A stretch of DNA of 64,000 nt, taken from contig JAQYVZ010000012.1 of assembly GCA_030145205.1 (NCBI GenBank), positions 1 to 64,000 on the forward strand. Direction: 5' to 3'. Positions 53,301 to 60,659 of this stretch are shown piece after piece (the first letter of the stretch is position 1; every line of letters begins with the position of its first letter). The notes under the pieces are model-generated. The model saw only the letters and a list, made by a program, of their open reading frames with translations, was not told the origin of the DNA and made no database searches. The translations under genes were made by a program, and so were the position numbers. This stretch comes from Desulfuromonadales bacterium (lineage in GTDB: Bacteria; Desulfobacterota; Desulfuromonadia; Desulfuromonadales; BM103).

Positions 53301-53493
53301 TCACCCCCTCCTCGACTTCTTCCGGACCCGCACCGGGGTAGGCAACGTTGACCATGACCCGGTCGAGAGTTACTTCGGGAAAGACTTCCTGCTTGACCTT
53401 CGCCCCCATGATCAGACCGCCGACAATCAACACCATCATCAGCAGGTTAGCCGCCACATGGTTTTCTGTCATCCAGCGAATGGCTCCATTCAT
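50362..53493 (-). CDS. RND multidrug efflux permease (AcrB-type)
   Basis: The 1043-residue inner-membrane pump has the AcrB layout of 12 membrane helices with two large periplasmic loops. The start is MNGAIRWMTENHVAANLLMM. The TM4 proton-relay acids are seen in GIVVDDAIVVGENI, and FPLDSEEPVISKM and the porter-domain repeats are intact. It would use the proton gradient to expel drugs, bile-like compounds or solvents. It lies 2 bp after the membrane-fusion gene, and GAAGG precedes the ATG. The operon starts with a TetR gene. The substrate class is not readable. Confidence 0.93.
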   Translation of the reverse strand: MNGAIRWMTENHVAANLLMMVLIVGGLIMGAKVKQEVFPEVTLDRVMVNVAYPGAGPEEVEEGVILKIEENLTGIDGIKQLTAQAAEGFGYVIAELETNADADTVLQDIKSEVDRITTFPLDSEEPVISKMLNRRQVISVVVYGDLPERSLREQAEQLRDELLLLPNITQVDLDGVRPYEIAIELSEEQLRRYGLTLDQVASRVRQASVDLPGGTIKAPGGEILIRTKERRYTGHEYADIVVLTTEAGTEITLGDIARVRDSFEETDQFATFDGKPAAMVKVYRVGDQKPTEIAETVKEFVAQKRPDLPTSVRVDTLKDDSELFKSRKDLLVKNATIGLVLVFLVLGLFLEIRLALWVMLGIPISFCGALMFMPAMDVSINMISLFAFIMALGIVVDDAIVVGENIYEQRQSGVPYLLAAKNGATEVALPVVFAILTSVTAFMPLLYISGIMGKFIGVIPTIVIVILLVSLIECLFILPAHLALGKPRQYTHGLIGGVDRLRRRFGERLDVFIQGPYRRLLDLSLRYRYATVAVALGVLLVAGGGLVGGGIVKFRFMPEVDGDDIRVALELAPGTPVVQTAKVQERIVQAGLKVAREFDSQLPEGETVMRNVYAVVGSSTLDRGPGGTFTSSGGNLSSIVMYLTPSENRSIVASEISERWRQEIGEVPGVETLTFTSNLMHFGANINIQLAHEDFDVLDQAAERLKTTIAAYPGTNDITDNYTIGKRELKVHLKPEARTLGITEQELGRQLRAAFYGSEALRLQRGRNEVKIKVRYPEESRKRLWDLEQLRIRTPGGGELPLNRAAEIVESRGFSTINRTDRKRVISVEGYVNSQVANAEEILEELKSKELPDLIADYPGLSYDMEGEDKNRKESMESMKTGFLMALLGIFALLAIAFRSYAQPLLIMAAIPFGIVGAVIGHFIMGFDLSILSIFGLVALAGVVVNDSLLLIDYVNRHRSDGLPTFEALIVAGQRRFRPILLTSLTTFFGLMPMILETSVQAQFLIPMAISLAFGIMFATGITLLLIPTLYLVLEDVKRGLGF

Positions 53494-53495
53494 GG

Positions 53496-54677
53496 CTATT
53501 CCTTCACCGGTTGCGGCCGGAGTTTCATGCCGTCTGCAGCACCGGACAGGTTGGTCAGCACGATCTTTTCACCCGCCTGCAGCCCACCGGAAAGCAGAAC
53601 CTCTTCCTTTTCACGGCGTACAACCTCGACACTGCGAATCCGCAGTGTCTGCTGCTCGTCCACCACCCAGACGGTATCATGATCATGCAGTGCCAGCCGC
53701 GGGACAACCACCACACCGGATAACAAACGTCCCTGCACCCGCACCTCAACAAAGGTCCCCGGTGCAAGCTGCACAGCTGTTTTTTCTGCAGAATTGCTGC
53801 GCCCGAAAGGATCGGACACGGAGACGACCAGGCTGGCCATCCGATTTTGCGGGTTGATGTCACCCAACAAACGCCTCACCTGACCGGTCCAGGTCGAGAG
53901 TCGATTGCCAAGAGTCAAACGCACTTCGACACTCACGTTATTTATCTGCCCGTTGCGCTTGGGAAGGTCAATCCAGTCGAGCTCCTCAAGCGGCAGTGGG
54001 ACAACAATTTCAACTTCATCAGTACCTCCCAATGTAGCGACATTGGTCCCCGACTTCACATACTGACCGACCTCCACTTTCTCGGTCCGAACATAGCCGT
54101 TGAACGGCGCAACCAGCCGGGTCCGCTTCAGATTCAGCCCGGCCTGGGAGACAGCCGCCCGTGCCGCAGCGACCTGGGCTTCGGCACTCTTCAGCTGCGG
54201 TTCAAAAACCACCAATGGCTCCGGCTCGGACTGCCCCGGCAGGGCCAGCCGCTGCCACTCGAGCCTGGCCACGTCCGCCTGACCGGCAATTTTGGCCAGC
54301 TCCAGCTCCGCCATCGCCTGGTTAGCCCGGGCACTCTCCAGGGCAAGCTGGTAGTCAGTCGCTTCGATGGCAAACAGCAGCTCACCTGCTTCGACAAATC
54401 CCCCGGCGACCATGCGAGGAGACAGTTCGACCACCTGGCCGCTGACTTGGGGTGTCACGGCAACTTCACGGCTCGGCTGAACGGTCCCGGTGCCAGTCAC
54501 CATGATAGTTCGTTCGGCTCGGGTCACCTCCATGACCTCGACCAGCGGTCCGGCAAACTCTTTCTCCTGTGGCTGGGGCAGCTGGCGCGATCTCACCATC
54601 ATCAGGGTGATGATTATCGCTCCGACAAGAATCAAAAGAGGTAAAAATATTTTCAGCAGAAGGTCTCGTTTACTCAT
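53496..54677 (-). CDS. RND periplasmic adaptor (membrane-fusion) protein
   Basis: The 393-residue protein has one N-terminal membrane anchor (LLILVGAIIITLMMV), a coiled-coil hairpin in residues about 100-190 and the barrel-sandwich halves typical of HlyD/AcrA. GTGTVQPSREVAVTPQVSGQVVEL marks the first half, and VAPFNGYVRTEKVEVGQYV the second. It bridges the RND pump and the outer-membrane channel. It follows the channel gene by 4 bp. Confidence 0.92.
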   Translation of the reverse strand: MSKRDLLLKIFLPLLILVGAIIITLMMVRSRQLPQPQEKEFAGPLVEVMEVTRAERTIMVTGTGTVQPSREVAVTPQVSGQVVELSPRMVAGGFVEAGELLFAIEATDYQLALESARANQAMAELELAKIAGQADVARLEWQRLALPGQSEPEPLVVFEPQLKSAEAQVAAARAAVSQAGLNLKRTRLVAPFNGYVRTEKVEVGQYVKSGTNVATLGGTDEVEIVVPLPLEELDWIDLPKRNGQINNVSVEVRLTLGNRLSTWTGQVRRLLGDINPQNRMASLVVSVSDPFGRSNSAEKTAVQLAPGTFVEVRVQGRLLSGVVVVPRLALHDHDTVWVVDEQQTLRIRSVEVVRREKEEVLLSGGLQAGEKIVLTNLSGAADGMKLRPQPVKE

Positions 54678-54681
54678 TGGC

Positions 54682-56082
54682 TCAATCCTGTTCCACCGAC
54701 ATGCGTCGGGTCAGAGCGTCTTCCATCCAGTGACCACCAAGCGCTTTGGCCAGGGTGATCCGATCGGAAACCAGTTGTCGGCGTGCGCTGAGCAGTTGGC
54801 TCTGCGTTGAGATTTGTCCGGCCTGGGCCACCAGAACCGGCAGGTAATCACTTAATCCGTTCAGATAGTTGTCCAGTGCCAAGCGCAAGCTGCTTTCGGC
54901 AGCGTCGGCCTGATCAACCAGAATGGTAATGTGCTGCTCCGTGGTACGGTTGGCCACCAGACTATCCTCCACTTCGCGGAAGGCATTCAACACTGTCTGC
55001 CGATAGCCGGCCAGAGTCTCACGGCGCACCGCCTCCTGGCGATCGACTTCGGCGCGCCTGCGGCCACCATCCATGATCGGCAGGGCCACACCGGCCAACA
55101 GGCTCCAAAAGTCGCCGGTCAGCGGACCGGTGATCAGCTCCGTGCTGGTACGGCCCAGCGTGCCAAGCAGATTGACGGCCGGCATGCGGTCAGCGATGGC
55201 TGCCGCCAAGCGGGCATCGCTGGCCTGCAACCGGGCGAAGGCCGCCTGGACATCGGGGCGCCGCAGCAGCAGGTTGGCTGGCAGACCCGCATCAAAGCGG
55301 GCGGGGGCCTCTGGCAGCTTTTCGATCCTGTCTGCCGAACCAATCCCCGGATAATCACCCAGCAGGACGTCAATTGCATGTTCAGCCGCAGCAAGCCGGG
55401 CTTCGATGGCCGGTCGGCGGGCGTCCACCGCCAGCAGGTTCTGACGCGCCTGGTACACATCTACGGCCCCGGTCAGACCTGCCTGATAACGCCGCGTAAC
55501 TCGCTCCAGAGTGTCGCGAAACGCCGTCTGGTTGGCCGTGATCAGTTCAAGCTGAGCGTGCTGTTCCACGGCCAGAAAATAGAGGTCGGCCAATTGAGCC
55601 GACAAACTGAGAAACAGGGCACGAGCATCCGCCGCCGTTGCCTCTGCTTCGAGGCTGGCGGCGGTACTGCGTGACGCATATTTCCGCCAGAGATCGAGTT
55701 CGTAGGCAACACTCACACTCCCCTGGGCAGTTTCAGTGAGGAGATCGGTTGCAGAGCGATCCCGACTGGCTTGTCCACTGCCGGTCACGGTCGGCAACTG
55801 GCTGGAGCGAGCCCCGCGGAGGCTGGCCCGAGCCTGTTGCAACCGGGCCATGGCACGCTCGAGACCGAGATTTTCGGCAAACAGCTCCGTCATCAGTTGG
55901 TCGAGTCGATGGTCGCCAAACTGCTGCCACCAGAACTCGCCAGCGACGGATGGCTCCCCAGCCGCCACCCGCCGATACTCATCAGGCAGGTCAAAGCCGA
56001 GTTCAACTGGCTCTGGCCGGTGCAGACTGCAGCCAGCCAGTAACAGAATCCCACAAAGGGACAGGATGCGCTTCAGGTTCAT
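54682..56082 (-). CDS. Outer-membrane efflux channel lipoprotein (NodT/OprM type)
   Basis: The 466-residue precursor has a lipobox LLAGC and the two-fold TolC repeat: FWWQQFGDHRLDQLM and DVYQARQNLLAV in the first, NLLLRRPDVQAAFARLQASDARLAAAIADRMPAV (in parts) in the second. The RRPDVQ motif is characteristic of the NodT/OprM group. It forms the outer-membrane exit duct of the efflux pump. It overlaps the TetR gene by 4 bp (ATGA). Confidence 0.92.
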   Translation of the reverse strand: MNLKRILSLCGILLLAGCSLHRPEPVELGFDLPDEYRRVAAGEPSVAGEFWWQQFGDHRLDQLMTELFAENLGLERAMARLQQARASLRGARSSQLPTVTGSGQASRDRSATDLLTETAQGSVSVAYELDLWRKYASRSTAASLEAEATAADARALFLSLSAQLADLYFLAVEQHAQLELITANQTAFRDTLERVTRRYQAGLTGAVDVYQARQNLLAVDARRPAIEARLAAAEHAIDVLLGDYPGIGSADRIEKLPEAPARFDAGLPANLLLRRPDVQAAFARLQASDARLAAAIADRMPAVNLLGTLGRTSTELITGPLTGDFWSLLAGVALPIMDGGRRRAEVDRQEAVRRETLAGYRQTVLNAFREVEDSLVANRTTEQHITILVDQADAAESSLRLALDNYLNGLSDYLPVLVAQAGQISTQSQLLSARRQLVSDRITLAKALGGHWMEDALTRRMSVEQD

Positions 56083-56714
56083 AGTGGCGCCTCCAACCCG
56101 GCCAGGGTGTAATCCAGCAGCATTTCAGTTATGGCATCGATATCGACATCGGTGTCGACGCCCTCCGGTTTAACTGGCACCCGGTCATTAGAGCGCATCA
56201 GATGACTCATTGAGCCGATGGCAAAATGCACCCGCCAGAACAGGGTCTGACGAGGAACCCCCGGCAAAGCCTGACACGTCAGTTCGAACAGACGCTGAAA
56301 CAGCGGTGACATCTGCCGCAGAAACACCTGCATTAACACGCCGTTCGTGTCGGCGAGCACCTGGCCGATCAGACTCAGGAAATATTCAGCGCCCGACTCG
56401 GGGCGACGTAGCTCCAGGGTTGGCGTAATAAATGCTGTCCAGAGAGCTCGCAGATCCGGCTTTTCGCCCTCTGCTACGGCACGCTGTGCAACCTGCTCAA
56501 GTCGATCCTGGCGAATGACATTGAGCGGACCAAGGCGGCGTGCCATGACCGCTTCAAGCAGGGCCTCTTTGGAACCGAAATGATAGTTGACTGCTGCCAG
56601 ATTGACTTCAGCCGCACAGGTTATCGCCCGCAGCGAGGTTGCATGAAAACCGCCGGTGGCAAATAGCCGTTCAGCCACATCCAGAAGGCGCTGTTTGGTA
56701 TCGGGTTGACTCAT
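56079..56714 (-). CDS. TetR-family repressor of the efflux operon
   Basis: The 211-residue protein has the N-terminal TetR helix-turn-helix (LLDVAERLFATGGFHATSLRAITCAAEVNLAAVNYHFGSKEALLEAV, in parts) and a C-terminal ligand domain with SLIGQVLADTNGVLMQVF. The ATG at 56714 is preceded by GGAG with 6-base spacing; an open frame extends 76 codons upstream but has no coding character. It heads the operon with the channel, adaptor and pump genes. A 10-bp palindrome CAAACGTTTG about 60 bp upstream is a plausible operator, giving autoregulation and drug-dependent induction. Confidence 0.9.
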   Translation of the reverse strand: MSQPDTKQRLLDVAERLFATGGFHATSLRAITCAAEVNLAAVNYHFGSKEALLEAVMARRLGPLNVIRQDRLEQVAQRAVAEGEKPDLRALWTAFITPTLELRRPESGAEYFLSLIGQVLADTNGVLMQVFLRQMSPLFQRLFELTCQALPGVPRQTLFWRVHFAIGSMSHLMRSNDRVPVKPEGVDTDVDIDAITEMLLDYTLAGLEAPL

Positions 56715-56773
56715 TCCATACTCCTCAGAAAATATCGAACAAAGATAAGTATACTTCAAACACTTGATTAAAA

Positions 56774-56783
56774 CAAACGTTTG
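56774..56783 (-). promoter_or_regulatory. Candidate TetR operator
   Basis: CAAACGTTTG is a perfect 10-bp palindrome. Outer flanks TCAAACACTTGA and AACGTTTGAG give a longer imperfect dyad covering about 56757-56786, upstream of the TetR start. Confidence 0.5.
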
Positions 56784-56965
56784 AGTTTCTCTGCGCTTTT
56801 TGGCCAACTGCATGCACATCATCAACTGCGGGAGTTCTTGACGCTTTTTGAGAATTCGCGTATTTTCACTCGTAATATTAAGTTCTTGATCGCAACACGA
56901 GACAATACCGCTAGTGCACCTGTCAGGGTGCATTCTCGTCAACGAAGATACTCGGGGGAGGCTTC

Positions 56966-57982
56966 ATGTTGAACCGCATTTTCACCTTTCTGCTGACCAC
57001 CATCATTTCTTTTGCTGTCATCACCAGCGTGTTCTGCGGCAATGCCGCGGCCGAAGAGAAAAAATCGAACCGCGACGAGGTGATTTTCACCCTTGAAAAA
57101 GCAATTGCCACGAAATATTACGATTTCAAGAAGCGGCGGATTATCCGGGTCTATCTCAACGACTTCACCAGCACCGTGGATGACAACGGTCTGCTCAAGG
57201 ATTTCTTCTACGATGGCGTTGCCACTTCCCTGGAGGATGGCAACCAGTTTGTTATCGGTGACTTCGGCAAGGTGGGCGTAGATTGCCTCGTCGGCATGAG
57301 CCTGCATTCACTCGGCAAAAAGTTTATCAAGATTGACGCCGAAGTCATGGACGGTCAGTCCGGCCAGGTCGTGGCCACCGTCTCGAAAACCTACCCCAAG
57401 GCCTCCTTTTACGACCAGCAGTTTGCCGATTTCAGAACAGATTATGAGTTACGCGTGCAGCAGGCTCAGCAGATCGGCCAGACCCGGCTGGTCGTGTTCG
57501 TCGATTCTTCCGGCAACTCAATGGATGAATTCAACGTCCGCACTTCCACCTATTCAGGCAGTTCTGGTACGACCGCCCAGTACGGCGGCCAATATGAAAA
57601 CTCTAACGACTATTCGTCATCCGGCACCGGCGACTACAAGAGCAAGTCGAACTACCAGAGCACCTATGAGAGCAAGGAAAAAATTGGCCGCAGCTCCGTT
57701 TACCCGACCGACATCGCGATCTACATTAATAACCGTCCCTACCAGCCGAACTCCGAAGGGATCGCCTTCGACCAGTTGGTGGAGCCTGGCAGCTACCAGG
57801 TTATCGTGAAGTTCCGTAAAGCCTTCTGGGACGGCGTCCGCAAGAACGAAGTCAAGGGGCGCAGCTTTACCCGCAAGTTCCGGGTCGACATGGCCAAGGA
57901 TGACTACACCCGCTTTGATATCGGCATCAAGCTGATGGGCGATGACGCGAAGGTCGTCGGCAAAGCACGGCAGGTCGACTAA
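56966..57982 (+). CDS. Secreted protein with CsgG/FlgO-like and PEGA-like regions
   Basis: The 338-residue precursor has a signal peptide (cleavage near NAAA-EEKK). Residues about 35-160 resemble the CsgG/FlgO fold: RVYLNDFTSTVDDNGLLKDFF in part and CLVGMSLHSLGKKFIKIDAEVMDGQSGQVVATV in parts. A Ser/Gly/Tyr/Asn-rich, low-complexity segment follows (about 195-240). The last 90 residues, IYINNRPYQPNSEGIAFDQLVEPGSYQVIVKF in parts, look like a PEGA-type beta domain. GGGGGAGG lies before the ATG. A hairpin TGCACC / GGTGCA lies at 56912-56929 upstream. Function unknown, possibly envelope-associated. Confidence 0.55.
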   Translation: MLNRIFTFLLTTIISFAVITSVFCGNAAAEEKKSNRDEVIFTLEKAIATKYYDFKKRRIIRVYLNDFTSTVDDNGLLKDFFYDGVATSLEDGNQFVIGDFGKVGVDCLVGMSLHSLGKKFIKIDAEVMDGQSGQVVATVSKTYPKASFYDQQFADFRTDYELRVQQAQQIGQTRLVVFVDSSGNSMDEFNVRTSTYSGSSGTTAQYGGQYENSNDYSSSGTGDYKSKSNYQSTYESKEKIGRSSVYPTDIAIYINNRPYQPNSEGIAFDQLVEPGSYQVIVKFRKAFWDGVRKNEVKGRSFTRKFRVDMAKDDYTRFDIGIKLMGDDAKVVGKARQVD

Positions 57983-58077
57983 AGTTTTTCTGCGCTGGAA
58001 CGGCCCGTTCACTCCGTTCGGGCCCAAGCAGCCTGAGTCAAATGACTCTATTGACGACTACGTCACGAAGGAGACGC

Positions 58078-58962
58078 ATGCGCCTGGTAACCCGTGGAGA
58101 CCTGGACGGACTGACAGCTGCCGTTCTGATTTCAGAGATGGAGCCGGTCGACAAGCTCCTTTTGGTTCACCCGCAAGATATTACCGACCGCAAAGTCTCG
58201 ATCGGATCGGACGATATCCTCGCCAACCTTCCCTACGATCCGCGCTGCGGAATGTGGTTTGACCATCATGCCCATACGGTCATGCCGGAAGGATCCTTCA
58301 AAGGGTCTTACAAAGTCGCACCAAGTGTCGCCCGGGTCATTTATGACTACTACGCAGCACCGAAACTGCAACAGTTCTCGCGGCTGGTGGCCGAAACAGA
58401 TCGATTCGATTCCGCAAAGTTGGACCGTACAGACGTTGAAGACCCGAGCAACGAAATCCTTCTCGGCTTCCTGATCGATCCACGCACCGGCATCAAGGGA
58501 GAATTTAAAGAGTTCTTTGCCAGCCTGGTTCAGCGCCTCCGGGAGAGACCCGTCGCACAAGTCCTTCAGGATCCCGACATCATCGAAAAAACGACTCTAC
58601 TCAAAGAGGATGACCAGCGATTTCGCGAATTCCTCCTCGCCAACTCCACGGTTCACGGGAATGTCGTCGTCACGGACTACCGCCCCGTTACCAACGCTCC
58701 GGCCGGCAACCGTTTCCTGATCTATACGACCTTTCCACAGTGCAACGTCTCACTACGCATCCAGTGGGGACCCGAGAAGAAGTTTGTTGCCCTCAATATC
58801 GGCCACAGTATCTTTGACCGCTCCTGTCATACCAACGTGGGCGAACTCTGCCGCAACTATGGCGGCGGCGGCCACCCCGGCGCCGGCGGTTGCATCCTGC
58901 GCGCCACCTCAGCCGAACTCGCCATCAAGGTGATCATCAGGAAATTGCAACAGGACGAATAA
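58078..58962 (+). CDS. DHH/DHHA1-family phosphoesterase
   Basis: The 294-residue cytoplasmic protein reads as a DHH phosphoesterase. RGDLDGLTAAVL and MWFDHHAHT carry the metal-binding acidic and histidine residues (DHH in FDHHAH). The DHHA1 domain near the C-terminus has NYGGGGHPGAGGCIL. The family includes nanoRNases, pApA/c-di-AMP phosphodiesterases and exopolyphosphatases; here the N-terminal motif is shortened, so the substrate is open. AAGGAG lies 4 bases before the ATG at 58078; an ATG at 58042 lacks a site. A 14-bp palindrome, GAGTCA-AA-TGACTC, lies at 58035-58048. Confidence 0.78.
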   Translation: MRLVTRGDLDGLTAAVLISEMEPVDKLLLVHPQDITDRKVSIGSDDILANLPYDPRCGMWFDHHAHTVMPEGSFKGSYKVAPSVARVIYDYYAAPKLQQFSRLVAETDRFDSAKLDRTDVEDPSNEILLGFLIDPRTGIKGEFKEFFASLVQRLRERPVAQVLQDPDIIEKTTLLKEDDQRFREFLLANSTVHGNVVVTDYRPVTNAPAGNRFLIYTTFPQCNVSLRIQWGPEKKFVALNIGHSIFDRSCHTNVGELCRNYGGGGHPGAGGCILRATSAELAIKVIIRKLQQDE

Positions 58963-59021
58963 TCCGTTCGGAGATGGCACCTCGCCCCCGAAAAGAACAT
59001 TGGGCTGCGGGAGGAGACAGC

Positions 59022-59216
59022 ATGTTCCTGAAACAGATAAACCAATCAGCGAGAGCGATTTCAATCCGAACACTCATCGGAGTTGCGGCAACAATCGTTC
59101 TGCTGTCGAGCCTGACCGGCTGCGAAGGCCACAACAGTGACAACCTGTTCTTTAAGACAGGTGTCATGCAACACCATTGGCTGCCGGCAGGAAATCCTGT
59201 GCGGAGCTCTTCGTGA
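59022..59216 (+). CDS. Small lipoprotein
   Basis: The 64-residue product has a hydrophobic signal and lipobox LTGC (cysteine near residue 34), then a short mature part of about 30 residues with two histidines. GGGAGGAG lies before the ATG. Its stop overlaps the GTG start of the TRIC-type gene (GTGA), so the two are translationally linked. I recognise no family. The role may be tied to the following channel. Confidence 0.65.
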   Translation: MFLKQINQSARAISIRTLIGVAATIVLLSSLTGCEGHNSDNLFFKTGVMQHHWLPAGNPVRSSS

Positions 59217-59812
59217 ATATCCTCTACATCCTCGACCTGATCGGCACCGCAGCCTTCGCCGCTTCTGGCGCCTGGGTCGGTGTCCGCAAGCAGATGGACC
59301 TGTTTGGTGTACTGGTGCTCGGCATGGTCACGGCGGTCGGCGGCGGCACTCTGCGCGACCTGTTGTTGGGCGACATTCCGCCGTTCTCCCTGAAAGACGA
59401 GACCTATATCTGGATTGCCGTGGGGATCTCCCTGTTTGTCTTTATCAATCGCACCCGTTTCAAAGCATTCGAGACGCCGTTGCTCTACTTCGATGCTATC
59501 GGCCTTGGCACCTTTGTGGTCATCGGCACCACCAAAGCGCTCGACTTCCAGTTGGGCTGGCTGGGAGCGGTGCTGATGGGTGTAATGACCGGCACGGCCG
59601 GCGGCGTGTTCCGTGATGTCCTCGCCAACGACGTTCCTTTGATTTTGCGTCGGGAGATTTATGCCTCCGCCTGCGTCGCCGGCGGCGGCCTGTTGGTGCT
59701 GCTTGAGGTTGTTGACACAGACCGAACACTGGCCGCCTTGCTGGCCGCCGGCACGGTGATCGCCATTCGTCTGCTGGCGATCCATTACGACTGGGCCTTA
59801 CCAAAATCGTAG
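59213..59812 (+). CDS. TRIC-type (UPF0126) membrane protein
   Basis: The 199-residue integral membrane protein belongs to the UPF0126/TRIC group, trimeric cation-channel-like proteins. The two-fold repeat is visible: LDLIGTAAFAASGAWVGVRKQMDLFGVLVLGMVTAVGGGTLRDLLLG in parts and FDAIGLGTFVVIGTTKALD...GVMTGTAGGVFRDVLAND. The GGGTLRD and AGGVFRD loops are the family hallmark. The GTG at 59213 is preferred because GGAG lies 6 bases upstream; it overlaps the lipoprotein gene. Confidence 0.88.
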   Translation: MNILYILDLIGTAAFAASGAWVGVRKQMDLFGVLVLGMVTAVGGGTLRDLLLGDIPPFSLKDETYIWIAVGISLFVFINRTRFKAFETPLLYFDAIGLGTFVVIGTTKALDFQLGWLGAVLMGVMTGTAGGVFRDVLANDVPLILRREIYASACVAGGGLLVLLEVVDTDRTLAALLAAGTVIAIRLLAIHYDWALPKS

Positions 59813-59833
59813 CAATCTGCACCCGGAGGAGAT

Positions 59834-60208
59834 ATGAAGGTATTCATCATCATCGGCAGTCTGAGCGCTTTCACAGGCGTCGCATTGGGAGCCTTTGGTG
59901 CTCACGGCCTGAAAGCACGTGTCACGCCAGAGATGCTGACGGTCTGGCAAACCGGGGTCCAGTATCATCTGATCCACGCCCTTGGGCTTCTGCTGATCGG
60001 CATCCTTTGTCACATGCTGCCAGAAGCGACCCAGCTACGCACCGCCGGCTGGCTGCTACTGGTCGGCACCCTGCTCTTTTCAGGTTCTCTCTACCTGATG
60101 GTCCTCTCCGGTGTCCGAGGGCTCGGCATCATCACGCCGCTGGGCGGGGTCGCCTTCCTGGCCGGTTGGCTGCTCCTGGCGATTGCTGTCTGGCGCTATA
60201 ACCTTTGA
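59834..60208 (+). CDS. DUF423 (YgdD-like) membrane protein
   Basis: The 124-residue protein has four membrane segments and the DUF423 features FGAHGLKARVTPEMLTVWQTGVQYHLIHALGLL in parts and GSLYLMVLSG...ITPLGGVAFLAGW. Its function is not established. GGAGGAGAT precedes the ATG, and it follows the TRIC gene by 21 bp. No terminator is seen after it. Confidence 0.87.
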   Translation: MKVFIIIGSLSAFTGVALGAFGAHGLKARVTPEMLTVWQTGVQYHLIHALGLLLIGILCHMLPEATQLRTAGWLLLVGTLLFSGSLYLMVLSGVRGLGIITPLGGVAFLAGWLLLAIAVWRYNL

Positions 60209-60486
60209 TAACGAGATCTCCCGTTTCTCCCGGCCTGCTTCCGTTGCACTCTGACCAAGACCTCGAGAACTCCTATCCTCGCATTTTTCAGGCGCACCAG
60301 AGCCTCAACTTGTGCCTGCTTTCAGCACACTGTTTAACATTCACTTTTCATTTACAGAATCGCTATAAATCTTCTATGTATCTGAATTAGCGATTAAAAA
60401 ATCTTTACCAAAAAGCTAGCAAATTAAGATTAAATTAACATCAAACGAGTTGACAACTGGGAGCATTCTGCCAGAATAAGGATGTA
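60209..60486. other. AT-rich intergenic region upstream of the riboswitch
   Basis: About 280 bp with no coding frame that has a ribosome site. The second half is AT-rich. It ends in the candidate promoter at 60450-60478. Confidence 0.5.
60450..60478 (+). promoter_or_regulatory. Candidate promoter of the riboswitch transcript
   Basis: A perfect -35 TTGACA is followed after 17 bp by AGAATA. Transcription would start near 60485, right at the 5' edge of the aptamer. Confidence 0.5.
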
Positions 60487-60571
60487 GCAGATGACAAAGC
60501 CATCCCTATCGCAAGGTAGGTGCGGAAAACCACGGATCCGCCCGCATCGTGCTTCGGACCGCCGGGTTGCC
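60487..60571 (+). ncRNA. GEMM-I riboswitch aptamer, c-di-GMP/cGAMP class (cGAMP-like features)
   Basis: The element shows the order of conserved parts of GEMM-I RNAs. ACAAAGCC comes first. A stem CCTATC / GGTAGG is capped by a GCAA (GNRA) tetraloop (60505-60520), then GCGGAAAACC, then ACGGATCC. A second variable stem with TCCG / CGGA follows, and the closing GCCGGGTTGCC ends at 60571. The GCGGAAA core and GCCGGG(T/C)TGCC end resemble the Geobacter cGAMP-responsive GEMM-Ib RNA as I recall it. The base aligned with the ligand-contacting G20 of c-di-GMP-I RNAs appears to be A. It stands 89 nt before a small membrane-protein gene. Confidence 0.75.
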
Positions 60572-60585
60572 AAACACAAATTGGC

Positions 60586-60612
60586 CCCGGCGTTTGTCGT
60601 TGCGGCGCCGGG
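60586..60612 (+). promoter_or_regulatory. Candidate expression-platform hairpin of the riboswitch
   Basis: CCCGGCG (60586-60592) pairs with CGCCGGG (60606-60612). The same CGCCGGG 7-mer also occurs inside the aptamer at 60560-60566, so CCCGGCG can pair with either, and the two folds exclude each other. No T-run follows, so the output may be translational and not classical termination. Confidence 0.55.
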
Positions 60613-60659
60613 ATTAATGTTGATTCGCATTCAACGACCCGTGGAAAGGGGGTGTCTTT

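Noticed and set aside
58035-58048. GAGTCA-AA-TGACTC palindrome before the DHH phosphoesterase gene
   Set aside because: Perfect but short and without a known matching regulator; recorded in the gene entry only.
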